The notes below the pieces were generated by a model. That model had not been told where the DNA came from, did not search any database, and was given only the letters and a program-made list of their open reading frames with translations. Below are positions 52,037-60,872 of a stretch of 63,636 nt of DNA, piece after piece. Every line of letters starts with the position of its first letter. Position 1 is the first letter of the stretch. The stretch spans positions 1-63,636 of the forward strand of contig NZ_JAUMYS010000007.1 of assembly GCF_030528505.1 (NCBI RefSeq), in the 5' to 3' direction. The DNA comes from Tannerella sp. Its GTDB lineage: Bacteria; Bacteroidota; Bacteroidia; Bacteroidales; Tannerellaceae. The position numbers and the translations under genes are program-made.

Positions 52037-53170
52037 ATGAAAATTGCAATTTTAGGAACTCGTGGAATCCCGAATAACTATGGAGGGTTCGAACAGTTCG
52101 CCGAATATTTATCTGTGGGATTGGTAGAAAAAGGTCATGAGGTGACAGTATATTCTCCGCACTTTCATGATTATAAGGAGTCTGTTTATAAAGGCGTGCG
52201 GATAAAGCATCTATATAGCCCCGAACACGTAATAGGCAGTTCTTTCGGAAGCTTCTTCTACGATTATGTCTGTTTGAAAGATGTCTTGAAAGGCAAAGAT
52301 AAGTTTGATATCTTATACGAGCTTGGGTACACAAGCGTTGTCCCTTCTTATATCTGGTTCAATGTAAAAAAAATAAAATCTCCCATCCTTATTACGAACA
52401 TGGATGGTTTGGAATACCTACGGCCGAAATTTAATCGATGGGTGCGTTGTTTCTTACGCTGGGAAGAGAAAATGGCTGTCCGATATAGCCCTCATATTGT
52501 TACAGATAACAAAGCCATCCACAACTACCATTTAGCGAAATACGGGAAAGAAAGTAAATTTCTAGCGTATGGCGCGTGTGTTCACACGAAACCTCGCGAA
52601 GAATTCCTTCATGAATTCAATTTGACCGCAGGGAATTATTTTCTGGTTATCGCGCGTATGGAGCCGGAAAACAATATTGAGATGGTGATCAAAGGGTATC
52701 TTGACAGTGAAATGAGAAATAAGCCGTTAATCATTGTGGGCAGGATCAAGACGTCTCACGGCAAGTATCTGTTCAATAAGTATCGTCAAACAGAAGGGAT
52801 CCGTTTTGTAAACGGCATATATGATTTTGAGAAACTATGTGCATTACGGCGATTCTCTTATGTTTATTTTCATGGACATAGTGTTGGCGGAACGAATCCG
52901 TCGTTATTGGAGGCTATGGCTTCGAGATGTTTAATCGCAGCACATGACAATGCATTTAATCGCTCGACGCTGGAAGAAAACGCGCTCTTTTTTCATCACG
53001 AGCGAGATGTTACTCGAATTTTGAACGGTATGTCAACATTAAACCCTGCGACAAAGGGTACGATTATCGCCAACAACTTTCAGGTGGCTCAAAATGGCTA
53101 TTCGTGGGAGAAATTGGTCAACGATTACGAAGCTTACTTCTTACAGCTACTATCAGAAAACGGCTTATAA
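52037..53170 (+). CDS. Glycosyltransferase with DUF1972 N-terminus (GT4-like)
   Basis: 377 residues, GT-B fold. The N-terminus MKIAILGTRGIPNNYGGFEQ with FAEYLSVGLVEKGHEVTVYS is the DUF1972 donor found in rhamnosyl- and galactosyltransferases of polysaccharide loci; the C-terminal GT4-like part includes VARMEPENNIEMVIKG-type and GGTNPSLLEAMASRCLIAAHDN segments (about 285-310). Cytoplasmic or peripheral membrane. It is the only rightward gene of the exopolysaccharide region and shares the TTATAA overlap with the convergent glycosyltransferase at its 3' end. Confidence 0.9.
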   Translation: MKIAILGTRGIPNNYGGFEQFAEYLSVGLVEKGHEVTVYSPHFHDYKESVYKGVRIKHLYSPEHVIGSSFGSFFYDYVCLKDVLKGKDKFDILYELGYTSVVPSYIWFNVKKIKSPILITNMDGLEYLRPKFNRWVRCFLRWEEKMAVRYSPHIVTDNKAIHNYHLAKYGKESKFLAYGACVHTKPREEFLHEFNLTAGNYFLVIARMEPENNIEMVIKGYLDSEMRNKPLIIVGRIKTSHGKYLFNKYRQTEGIRFVNGIYDFEKLCALRRFSYVYFHGHSVGGTNPSLLEAMASRCLIAAHDNAFNRSTLEENALFFHHERDVTRILNGMSTLNPATKGTIIANNFQVAQNGYSWEKLVNDYEAYFLQLLSENGL

Positions 53171-54508
53171 AGAACGGTATAAGGCTCTCATTCTATGGAT
53201 ATGCTCATCTAAAGAGAGATTGTTTTCCTTAGATACGATTGTTTTATTATACGCTGACAGAATCGACTCATCGCTTAAAATCCATTTGAGTTTACAGCTT
53301 AATTCATCGGGAGTGTGAAAAATGAACCTTTCGTCATATACCTTAACGATATCTTTCGCACCCACGGTTGCCGAAACCATCACCGGAACACCGAATGAGA
53401 GAGCTTCCAATACGACTAATCCAAACGTTTCATAACATAAAGACGGTACGATCAACATATCCATCTCGGAGAAAATCTCTGCCAATTGTTCTTGCTTGTA
53501 TGCCCCGCAATAGACAATACGCTCACAATCGGTATCGATACCTATACGGCTTCCCCAAGCACTTAATCTCCAATTATGGATATTTTTTTTCTGTAATGCC
53601 GTACATACCTCTTTCAGTAGGGGAAAGCCTTTGTAAGGGGACAAATTCCCAATAAAGCCCAATCGAATGAGGGAACGACTAAAAGATTTGATTACTTTCC
53701 GGTCAATGATTGTAGCATGAGAGATTGGAACGATGGCAAAGTTTCGAATTTCGGGCAGATAAGAATGATAAACGTTTTGAGAAACCGTGCTATTGAAATG
53801 AAACAAATCAATCAATTCATATATATATTGATAATAATCAAACATTTCAGAATAATCTTCCGTTTTAAGCATACCCCTTTGTGTGCGTACGGAAGCTTCT
53901 CTTTTTATTGCTGTGATTTGACTGTAAGAAAGATATTTTTTAATATAGGCTAGCCCTTTCAGATTTCGGATACGCAAGAAGAGATTGCTCGGAGCATCCT
54001 GGTTGCACGTCGCGCAAAGAGAAGGAGAATGACGGGTACACACCTTGCCGGAATGATCTACGAAATTTACTTTCGGACATAAGCCGAAATAATCGTGTGT
54101 TGATAATACGATTTTAACCCCTTTTCTTTTCAGAAAAAGAAGTAACTCATAAGGTAACCCCATCAACGTGTGAAGATGAAAAATCTCAGGTTGTGTTTGT
54201 GCGTAAAACCATGCTAATTTTTCATCAGACAATGTATTGGTATTTTGGGTAATGCTTGCCGGCGATTTAACCCCATGTAACAAAGGAACAATCGAAGGAT
54301 TCTTGATTTCATAGACCTTGACCTTACCATAAGAACGGCGCCTTACGATGTGCCTTTTCGTGTGGATAAGGCTGATATCGCCCGGATACAGTAAGCAAAT
54401 CTGATCTTTCGGGTTTTCGCTCTGGGCTTGCATCAGATCGGTGGTGTAGCGAGTCAACCCTCCAGTGCGATAAGGAAATAAGCCTAAGGTGTAGTGCAGG
54501 ATACGCAT
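53165..54508 (-). CDS. Glycosyltransferase family 4 protein
   Basis: 447 residues, GT-B glycosyltransferase with N-terminal MRILHYTLGLFPYRTGGLTR donor-loop start, an unusual Cys-bearing segment FGLCPKVNFVDHSGKVCTRHSPSLCATC (described by region, about 143-170, several Cys/His that could bind metal) and the nucleotide-sugar motif LIVPSLCYETFGLVVLEALSFGVPVMVS (EX7E, about 355-380). Last gene of the leftward exopolysaccharide operon; its start lies inside the acetyltransferase 3' end (25-bp overlap). Donor and acceptor sugars unknown. Confidence 0.9.
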   Translation of the reverse strand: MRILHYTLGLFPYRTGGLTRYTTDLMQAQSENPKDQICLLYPGDISLIHTKRHIVRRRSYGKVKVYEIKNPSIVPLLHGVKSPASITQNTNTLSDEKLAWFYAQTQPEIFHLHTLMGLPYELLLFLKRKGVKIVLSTHDYFGLCPKVNFVDHSGKVCTRHSPSLCATCNQDAPSNLFLRIRNLKGLAYIKKYLSYSQITAIKREASVRTQRGMLKTEDYSEMFDYYQYIYELIDLFHFNSTVSQNVYHSYLPEIRNFAIVPISHATIIDRKVIKSFSRSLIRLGFIGNLSPYKGFPLLKEVCTALQKKNIHNWRLSAWGSRIGIDTDCERIVYCGAYKQEQLAEIFSEMDMLIVPSLCYETFGLVVLEALSFGVPVMVSATVGAKDIVKVYDERFIFHTPDELSCKLKWILSDESILSAYNKTIVSKENNLSLDEHIHRMRALYRSL

Positions 54509-54960
54509 GTAGGCTCTCTATATTTTATGATTTTAGCAGGTACAACTCCAATGATACAATTCGCCGGAAATTGGGCTGTAACGACTGCCCCGGCAGCAAT
54601 TACACACCCATCCCCGATAGAAACACCGTATAATATAGCGACTTTCACGCCAATCCAACAATTCCGACCGATAGAAATTCCCGGATGCGTTACTCCTTGC
54701 GTTCTGATAGGAACTTCTCTATCTGAAAATACATGGTTCTCTGCGTGCAAGCCAACATAATTCCTGAATAAGACATCGATGTAACAATTCCTGTTAATGT
54801 TAATCCTCATGTTTACGCCAAAGAAAAAACGCTTTCTGCATTTGATTTTGCTCGAGTGATAGATAACAATTACTCTTTCTGAACAAGAACAGAAATCGTC
54901 CATAAAGAAAAGTACATATTGGACTAAATATAAAAGACAGCCATCATAAGAAAGCCTCAT
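54484..54960 (-). CDS. Short hexapeptide-repeat acetyltransferase (CapG/WcaF-like)
   Basis: 158 residues. Start ATG 54960 directly abuts the upstream stop (TAAATG). The C-terminal two-thirds are left-handed beta-helix acetyltransferase: HAENHVFSDREVPIRTQGV (about 77-95), ISIGRNCWIGVKVAIL, VSIGDGCVIAAGAVVTAQFP and a closing VPAKIIKYR. The segment before GLHAENH appears shorter than in usual O-acetyltransferases, seemingly lacking one or two coils, so function could be impaired. Part of the exopolysaccharide operon. Confidence 0.8.
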   Translation of the reverse strand: MRLSYDGCLLYLVQYVLFFMDDFCSCSERVIVIYHSSKIKCRKRFFFGVNMRININRNCYIDVLFRNYVGLHAENHVFSDREVPIRTQGVTHPGISIGRNCWIGVKVAILYGVSIGDGCVIAAGAVVTAQFPANCIIGVVPAKIIKYREPTCVSCTTP

Positions 54961-56241
54961 TTATTTAGAATGCTTAATATATTCATACGTAAGCATCATA
55001 TCATCATATAACGTATTGAATGTTTGAATCCGCTTATCCCATCTGAAATTTTGCGCACACCGGGTCACTCCTTCAGCCAATGCCTTGAGCTGTTCAGGAT
55101 GCTCCATGAAAAACATCATATACCGGCTGATATCCGAAACAATCTGTTTGGAAGAGTTTGTGGGGATTCGAATGCCACACTTTTCACAAATAACATCATG
55201 CATTCCGCAATGGTCTAATGACATCGTAGGAACACCGTACGACATAGCCTCCCATATTGTCGTAGGATTTCCTTCCGACAAGCTGGTAATAACATGTAAG
55301 TGTGACATATTAAACAAATCAAAGACTTTCTCCCGATCAATCTGTCCGTGCCATTTTAGAACATGCTGAATCTGCTTTTTTGAGGCAAATTTTTCCATCT
55401 TCTTTTTCAAGCAACCGTCGCCTACGATATGTACCATCAGAGGACTGTCGGAAGGCAGGCGAATCAAGGCTTTTAACAAGAGAATTAATGCTTTATTGGC
55501 ATCAATCCGACCAATCCAGATAACGTGCAATTTGGCACTGTTGAATTTGGTAGGATTAGCGTGATGAATTTTTCCCACAATTCCATTTTCAGGCAGCCAG
55601 TAACTTTCTACGTGATGAACCTTCCCTATCCTTTGTTGATTGGCCATCGTGGCCGTCAAGAGTACATCGCATCGTTTCAAAGCCTTTTTAACGCGTGGCG
55701 AGAAATGCAATTGCAACTGATTGGCCAAAGTACGAAACAGAAGCTTGGTTTTTCCTGAAATAGAACTTACGCTTCCCCATAACCGCAAAGGTATATCATT
55801 GGTTCCTCCGATAGGCCCCCAAATATAAGGGAGCTTTATCTTCCATAAATAACCGGGTTCCCGATAACCAATAGGGCTTACATAATGAATGAGATCGATC
55901 CGTCCTTCTTTTAATATTTCTTGCGCCTTCTTATATACAGATTTATGCCATTGTCTATATGCAAAATAAAAGGTGTATACGAAAATCCCTTTTTTATTGA
56001 GATAATTGATCCGGTTTGTCGATTTTGTGGCTTCGACAAAGATAAACCGAGTATTGGGCAAAGGGTTTTCCTGTATATAGGTCTCTAACTCCCCTCTATC
56101 TCCAAGATGATCTCCGGAAGTACCATACAGCACCGTGAGTTGATGATATTGGCTCATATGTGTTATATAATTCCACGCCACTGAATATTCAGACCCTCTT
56201 ATCGGCGAGATGGCATAAGCTAAAACTAAAACATGTCTCAT
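54961..56241 (-). CDS. Glycosyltransferase family 4 protein
   Basis: 426 residues from ATG 56241 (MRHVLVLAYAISPIRGSEYSVAWN), whose ATGA overlaps the stop of the GT2 gene. GT-B fold; HVIWIGRIDANKALILLLKAL (about 240-260) and the EX7E region ITSLSEGNPTTIWEAMSYGVPTMSLD (about 330-355) are typical. Sequence WGPIGGTND in the middle recalls enzymes acting on lipid-linked oligosaccharides. A start at 56286 is possible but would overlap the neighbour by about 50 bp. Specificity unknown. Confidence 0.9.
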   Translation of the reverse strand: MRHVLVLAYAISPIRGSEYSVAWNYITHMSQYHQLTVLYGTSGDHLGDRGELETYIQENPLPNTRFIFVEATKSTNRINYLNKKGIFVYTFYFAYRQWHKSVYKKAQEILKEGRIDLIHYVSPIGYREPGYLWKIKLPYIWGPIGGTNDIPLRLWGSVSSISGKTKLLFRTLANQLQLHFSPRVKKALKRCDVLLTATMANQQRIGKVHHVESYWLPENGIVGKIHHANPTKFNSAKLHVIWIGRIDANKALILLLKALIRLPSDSPLMVHIVGDGCLKKKMEKFASKKQIQHVLKWHGQIDREKVFDLFNMSHLHVITSLSEGNPTTIWEAMSYGVPTMSLDHCGMHDVICEKCGIRIPTNSSKQIVSDISRYMMFFMEHPEQLKALAEGVTRCAQNFRWDKRIQTFNTLYDDMMLTYEYIKHSK

Positions 56242-57095
56242 TTCCAGACGTGTAAATATGCAACACATTTCTCTTTCCAGGTCCAACGATTGAAAAAGAG
56301 CGTGAGCCGAAGTCCCCCCATCACAATTCTGAAGCCGAGTTTAGCTCCTCCTCTGTAATGCTTGGTAATGTAATGGTTAAAACTTTTTTGAGCGATCAGA
56401 AAGCGACTAAAAGTAAGCTTTTTTGAGGCAAAACTTCCTCCTTCCAAATGAATAATGCGCACCTCGGGCAATATAATTCGTTTCCATCCAAACGAATCCA
56501 TTCGTTTCTGCAAATCAACCTCTTCGTAGTACATAAAAAATACCGGATCAAATCCGTTCAATCGTTCAAATGTGGCTCTGGAAAGAAACAAATCAGCTCC
56601 GGAAATAAAATCGACTGAAACAGGTTGAGACGAAGGAAGAGGAATAGTCGGACGGCGGAACATTTTATTTAATACATATTTCAGTTCTGTTTGAGGAGAT
56701 GGAAATCGATTGTATGAGAAAGAAACTTGCCCTTGTTCATTCAACAATATTCCCCCAATCGCTCCGGCCTCCTTATCGCGTTCCATATAACTAAAAAAGG
56801 AATGAATTGCGTTATTTAACAGAAGAGTATCTGAATTAAGGAAAAAGAGATATTTTCCCCGAGCTTCCAATGCTCCCCTGTTATTGGCCTTCCCGAAACC
56901 CAGATTTTGATCGGAAACGATTACTCTAACCCACTCAAAATAAGATTTTATATAAGATACACTATCATCAGTCGACGCATTATCTACCACGATCACTTCA
57001 TAGTTGACGTCTTTTGTCTGCATCCGTATGGAATTCAGACAGTCACACGTCATCTGTCTCGTGTTGTAATTTACGATGATTACGGATACGTCCAT
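56238..57095 (-). CDS. Glycosyltransferase family 2 protein (rhamnosyltransferase-like)
   Basis: 285 residues from ATG 57095. GT-A fold with VSVIIVNYNTRQMTCDCLNSI at the N-terminus, the DxD-like FLNSDTLLL (about 90-98) and a C-terminal MYYEEVDLQKRMDSFGWK (acceptor/base region, about 190-207). Pattern fits WbbL-type rhamnosyltransferases. The TTG at 57098 precedes it but ATG is preferred. It overlaps the end of the Wzy-like gene by 53 bp and the next glycosyltransferase by four. Confidence 0.9.
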   Translation of the reverse strand: MDVSVIIVNYNTRQMTCDCLNSIRMQTKDVNYEVIVVDNASTDDSVSYIKSYFEWVRVIVSDQNLGFGKANNRGALEARGKYLFFLNSDTLLLNNAIHSFFSYMERDKEAGAIGGILLNEQGQVSFSYNRFPSPQTELKYVLNKMFRRPTIPLPSSQPVSVDFISGADLFLSRATFERLNGFDPVFFMYYEEVDLQKRMDSFGWKRIILPEVRIIHLEGGSFASKKLTFSRFLIAQKSFNHYITKHYRGGAKLGFRIVMGGLRLTLFFNRWTWKEKCVAYLHVWK

Positions 57096-58305
57096 CAAAA
57101 TCTAATTTATACTGCAGAGATAGTCCGCAGGAAATCCACAAAATGACGCTTTCAGGATTAAATATACCCGTAATCGAAATGTTCGTAAGGTATAAACCTA
57201 AAGCAGAAATGATCGGAAATGATTTCCAGAAAGAGAACGTGCCGTCATCTTGTGATAAATATCTACCTTTTCCTTTCAGAGATAAACGAAGAAGTAACAA
57301 GCCGAAAAGAATATAGACAACCATACCTATCCATCCGGTTTTTAGAAGAATATACGGATAACCGTTGTGCATAATGGGTATATGGCGTATATTCAGCGGG
57401 GTATAGGAGCCCATATCCACCGTGGCCCCAAAGCCTTGTCCTACCAGTCTCTCTTCGAAACATCCTTTTCTGATTGTTCTCATCGTCATGTAAGCTTCAT
57501 GCCCCCTGTAGTTTTCATTGATTTCAATTACATTTTCTGCCGGCTGGATTGTTATCTCTTCGGGTGCCTTCAATAAAGCCTCGGCAAAACGACTTTGGGG
57601 ATTCGATAAAAAGAAGACCGATAAGATAAATCCGAAAAATGAGAGATAAAGTAAAATATAATGTTTCCGATATTGAAATCTCACATATAGCATAACAGAC
57701 AGGCTGATAACAAAAACGAGCAGATCGGTTCGTGATGCGGAGACATATAACGATAACAGATTAATCAACAGGAGTCCCATCCACGTTCGAGCGTTCGGAA
57801 AAAGTGCAGTACCGAAGAATAACTTATCGCATAAAAGAATAATGGCAGCCACAGCAGTAGCTGCAAAACCTGTAACGGAGAGAGATTCACGAGCCTCTCT
57901 GGGATCTAAGAATGCAGCCATTCCATAATTGTTAAACATATAAAAGATAAGGTACAGAGAGCACACGCTTCCCGACAAAACAATGGCACGTAAAGCGTCC
58001 ATGCGATCATAACGTTTCGCGATGATACTTCCTAACAGCAGATATAAAATAGGATTCAGAAAATAATATATGTCCTTAAATACATCATAAAAGGCATACT
58101 GAAAAAGGCCTCCCATCGTTCCGATAATCACTGGAACAAGCAATAAATTAGATAATTTAATGATTCTTCGATCCGGCCGGATGTATAAAGAAAGAACGAA
58201 AATCGTGATTTGCATGGCAGTCAGCAAATTATTATTCTTTGCCAATGGTGTAAGACAAATCAGTAAGAGTATGACGGTTAGCCTTAGTTGCTTCGATTTA
58301 TGCAT
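57043..58305 (-). CDS. Wzy/O-antigen ligase-like polysaccharide polymerase
   Basis: 420 residues from ATG 58305 (MHKSKQLRLTVILLL). About ten to twelve hydrophobic helices with a large periplasmic loop (about 225-310, containing HEAYMTMRTIRKGCFEERLVGQGF), the topology of Wzy/WaaL proteins. Such proteins polymerise undecaprenyl-linked repeat units. The frame extends upstream to 58374, but this would deeply overlap the flippase gene; from 58305 the overlap is eight bases. Sequence conservation is low, so the family call rests on topology and context. Confidence 0.78.
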   Translation of the reverse strand: MHKSKQLRLTVILLLICLTPLAKNNNLLTAMQITIFVLSLYIRPDRRIIKLSNLLLVPVIIGTMGGLFQYAFYDVFKDIYYFLNPILYLLLGSIIAKRYDRMDALRAIVLSGSVCSLYLIFYMFNNYGMAAFLDPREARESLSVTGFAATAVAAIILLCDKLFFGTALFPNARTWMGLLLINLLSLYVSASRTDLLVFVISLSVMLYVRFQYRKHYILLYLSFFGFILSVFFLSNPQSRFAEALLKAPEEITIQPAENVIEINENYRGHEAYMTMRTIRKGCFEERLVGQGFGATVDMGSYTPLNIRHIPIMHNGYPYILLKTGWIGMVVYILFGLLLLRLSLKGKGRYLSQDDGTFSFWKSFPIISALGLYLTNISITGIFNPESVILWISCGLSLQYKLDFDGRIRNHRKLQHETDDV

Positions 58306-59728
58306 GAAAAGAGAAAAAAGAACGGCAGGCCTCTCTATGGCCAATCCGTATAAACTGCATCCAATTGACTCCAAATTCTTTTAATACCACCTGAGGCCAT
58401 TTCCAATTTTGGTATACCAGTTGTACGACTCCGGGAACGAGGATAAAGAAGAGGATACTGGTGCGAGAGCATAGAATCAGCAGTCCGTATCCGATTAGCG
58501 TGCACAGGCCGGAAAGCAATGCCGCATGAAAAAACGGAATATGATTCGCTGATGAGATAATGTTGGCAAAACAACTGTGATTCGCTTCCAACAATCTGAT
58601 CAAACAATAAGTAATCAGAATGTAAGAAGCCGGTAATACGGCATTCGATTGGATAACAGACAAAAGCTTCGGGGCTACCCATACAAGCAATACTGCCCCA
58701 ACGATAAACAAAGGATAAAAGAGTACCATCGAGGATGCAAATTTTTTGATTAATCCCTCCCTGTCACCCGTCACCCGATAAGAGGCAAAGGCAGGTGTCT
58801 GTATGGTGATAAGCGTACTGGAGACAATTACAACAACATTACTTAATTGAATCATTAGTCCATAAGAAGCAACTTCTTCGAGAGGAAGATATAAGCCGGA
58901 CAAGAACATGCCAAGTTGGGAAACCACGTATCCGGCAATCGTGATAAGGCTTAACTTACGAACATTAGGCCATGAAACGGATAAAACCGATTTGATTTCG
59001 GAAAAAGAAATGTCGTCTTGTATTTTTTCTTTCAATCCATCTCGGTAAAAATAGAAATGAGCCAAGAGACGTCCGATAACCGGTGCCAACAGATTCGCCA
59101 CCGCAATACTTATCAGGCCCAGATTACAATAGACTAAACCGATTGCGATGCACATATTCAGCACTTTGGTGAACACATATGCTTTCTGAGACTCTTTGAT
59201 AAATCCTCTGCCTATCAATAACGAATGATAATATAAGAGATAAATCGTACACAAAACAGACAGGCAAAAAAGCACCCAAATCCATAACATATTACTCACG
59301 GTAGAAAAACCGTCGGTTACGATATGCATGTACCATGTACCCACCGATAACAACAAAAGGCCCAACCCCAAAGCAAACCGTTTATACGTATATTGAGTCG
59401 CGCGGATAACGGACGATAAGAGTCTGTAATTAATGTTTTCTCCCGTATGCATGTGATCATACCCTTCTTTTTTTAAGACATTTGCCCCATTAAAAACATA
59501 CGTAATATTCCGCGTAAATTGAGGAGAAAAGCCCGCGTCCAACAAGGGAATAAAAGCGCTAATAGAAAGCAGGATATAATTTATTGCAATCTCCTGACTA
59601 CTCAACTTGTGCAAGATGGCCGGAAGAATAAGAATACCTGCTCCGATAGATAAGAATTGAGAGAGATAACTCCATAAAATATCTTTTTTGGAAATAGAAA
59701 CAAGCTTTATACGATTTTCCATTGTCAT
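58298..59728 (-). CDS. Wzx-type polysaccharide flippase (MOP superfamily)
   Basis: 476 residues from ATG 59728, overlapping the methyltransferase stop as ATGA. About twelve to fourteen helices, with N-terminal LVSISKKDILWSYLSQFLSIGAG typical of the PST/O-antigen transporter branch. It would flip undecaprenyl-PP-linked oligosaccharide across the inner membrane for Wzy-dependent polymerisation. A TTG at 59743 is an alternative start. Together with the Wzy-like gene it defines the locus as Wzx/Wzy-dependent. Confidence 0.88.
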   Translation of the reverse strand: MTMENRIKLVSISKKDILWSYLSQFLSIGAGILILPAILHKLSSQEIAINYILLSISAFIPLLDAGFSPQFTRNITYVFNGANVLKKEGYDHMHTGENINYRLLSSVIRATQYTYKRFALGLGLLLLSVGTWYMHIVTDGFSTVSNMLWIWVLFCLSVLCTIYLLYYHSLLIGRGFIKESQKAYVFTKVLNMCIAIGLVYCNLGLISIAVANLLAPVIGRLLAHFYFYRDGLKEKIQDDISFSEIKSVLSVSWPNVRKLSLITIAGYVVSQLGMFLSGLYLPLEEVASYGLMIQLSNVVVIVSSTLITIQTPAFASYRVTGDREGLIKKFASSMVLFYPLFIVGAVLLVWVAPKLLSVIQSNAVLPASYILITYCLIRLLEANHSCFANIISSANHIPFFHAALLSGLCTLIGYGLLILCSRTSILFFILVPGVVQLVYQNWKWPQVVLKEFGVNWMQFIRIGHREACRSFFSFHA

Positions 59729-60537
59729 TTCATTTGTTGCCAAAGACGCCGGATTCGTTTATTCTCTCTAAGATACTTACTCGAAAAAACGACTCGCCGC
59801 ATACCCTCCGACACAATAATTTTCAGATAGCGTACGAATGATATCTTATATGGTTTTCGCCGGTAGTATGTGTCATTGTTTTTCTCCCATCTGTCGACAA
59901 ACTGATAAACGGCACTGTCCGGCGTCTTTGCAATCGCCCATGATGCCTCGATATGCGAACTGTAATATTTATGAAATTCGGAAGATGAAGGATACATCAG
60001 TATCGTATCTTTATTATCCGTACAAGTTAATCCGCACTTACTCGCCATATCGACCAGACTTTTTCGTGTAAAAAAATGAATATGGGTATCATCCAGCAAT
60101 CCCATGTTTTGATATTCGAACTCCCCATCCAACAGAGACAGGATGATAGACGAATGCCCGATATTGGGAACAGATGTCAATATACAATCCCCATAGCGAA
60201 CAACTGTCTGCAAGGTACGAAGAGGGTTGCGGAGATGTTCCAGCACATCGGCAAAGATAATGTAATCGAAAGATTGGCCTTGCAGTTCCTGTTCCCAATT
60301 TCCGGTATCGATATCGGACACAATGACTTGCTCGGCATATAAAGCGATTGTTTCGGCCATAACGGGATTAATTTCGACTGCTACCACATGGCAATGAAGT
60401 TGTTCCTTCATGTATCGAGTCATATACCCCATACCCGGTCCGAATTCCAAAACGCGGGAGTTCGGCTTTATCCACGTTAATATCTGAGGAATATTGTTAG
60501 GGCTATAAACGATTTGATCCGTTCCGTATATTTTCAT
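59725..60537 (-). CDS. Class I SAM-dependent methyltransferase
   Basis: 270 residues from ATG 60537 (MKIYGTDQIVYSPNNIPQIL). SAM-binding motif I is VLEFGPGMGYMTRYM (about 28-42), acidic motif VAVEINPVMAETIA follows, and FDYIIFADVLEHLRNPLRTL (about 92-111) is the post-motif region of small-molecule methyltransferases. It likely methylates a sugar or glycan end. First gene of the leftward exopolysaccharide operon; upstream ATGs to 60579 lie within the leader and are not preferred. Confidence 0.88.
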   Translation of the reverse strand: MKIYGTDQIVYSPNNIPQILTWIKPNSRVLEFGPGMGYMTRYMKEQLHCHVVAVEINPVMAETIALYAEQVIVSDIDTGNWEQELQGQSFDYIIFADVLEHLRNPLRTLQTVVRYGDCILTSVPNIGHSSIILSLLDGEFEYQNMGLLDDTHIHFFTRKSLVDMASKCGLTCTDNKDTILMYPSSSEFHKYYSSHIEASWAIAKTPDSAVYQFVDRWEKNNDTYYRRKPYKISFVRYLKIIVSEGMRRVVFSSKYLRENKRIRRLWQQMK

Positions 60538-60630
60538 CTGACAACTAATTACACCAATCCTCGTCACTCCCATAAGCAATGAGGGAATAACCGTTTAAAC
60601 AGACTTTTGAATGGTCTCGTAATGATTGGG

Positions 60631-60660
60631 CAAAAATACAAAAGTTTCCTCTAAATCCAA
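60631..60660 (-). promoter_or_regulatory. Promoter of the exopolysaccharide operon
   Basis: On the minus strand TTG (60660-60658), 19-bp spacer, TATTTTTG (60638-60631): a near-ideal Bacteroidota promoter. Expected start near 60624, leader about 87 nt to ATG 60537. No UpxY/UpxZ-type antiterminator gene or invertible-promoter repeat is visible here. Confidence 0.75.
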
Positions 60661-60670
60661 GCCCCTGAGA

Positions 60671-60699
60671 TAAAAAACACAGGAGCTACTTTGCGCTCC
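60671..60699 (-). terminator. Leftward-reading terminator-like hairpin upstream of the exopolysaccharide promoter
   Basis: GGAGC (60682-60686) and GCTCC (60695-60699) form a stem that, read leftward, is followed by TGTGTTTTTTATC. No leftward gene lies to its right in the window. It may shield the promoter from antisense transcription. Confidence 0.5.
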
Positions 60700-60826
60700 C
60701 CATCGTTCTGATACAGTCTTTTTTCTACTTTTTACGACGCTAGCCTATGACCACTTTTGAATGGATTTTCTTTGCGAATATGGTCCAATGAATTCATCAA
60801 AAGAACGCCGATTGATAAATAAATCG

Positions 60827-60834
60827 TATTTTTG
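60827..60834 (+). promoter_or_regulatory. -7 element of the amylase gene
   Basis: TATTTTTG, 38 bp before the ATG at 60873; no -33 TTG at standard spacing. Apart from this, the leftward hairpin and a 12-base direct repeat (ACTTTTGAATGG near 60604 and 60753), the 60538-60872 gap shows only the exopolysaccharide promoter. Confidence 0.5.
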
Positions 60835-60872
60835 TCCTACCGATAACACTTTAGAATCCATTAATTTTTTAT

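Noticed and set aside
58305-58374. Wzy-like protein starting at 58374
   Set aside because: This would overlap the flippase gene by 77 bp and add a nonhydrophobic tail; the start at 58305 gives an eight-base overlap like its neighbours.
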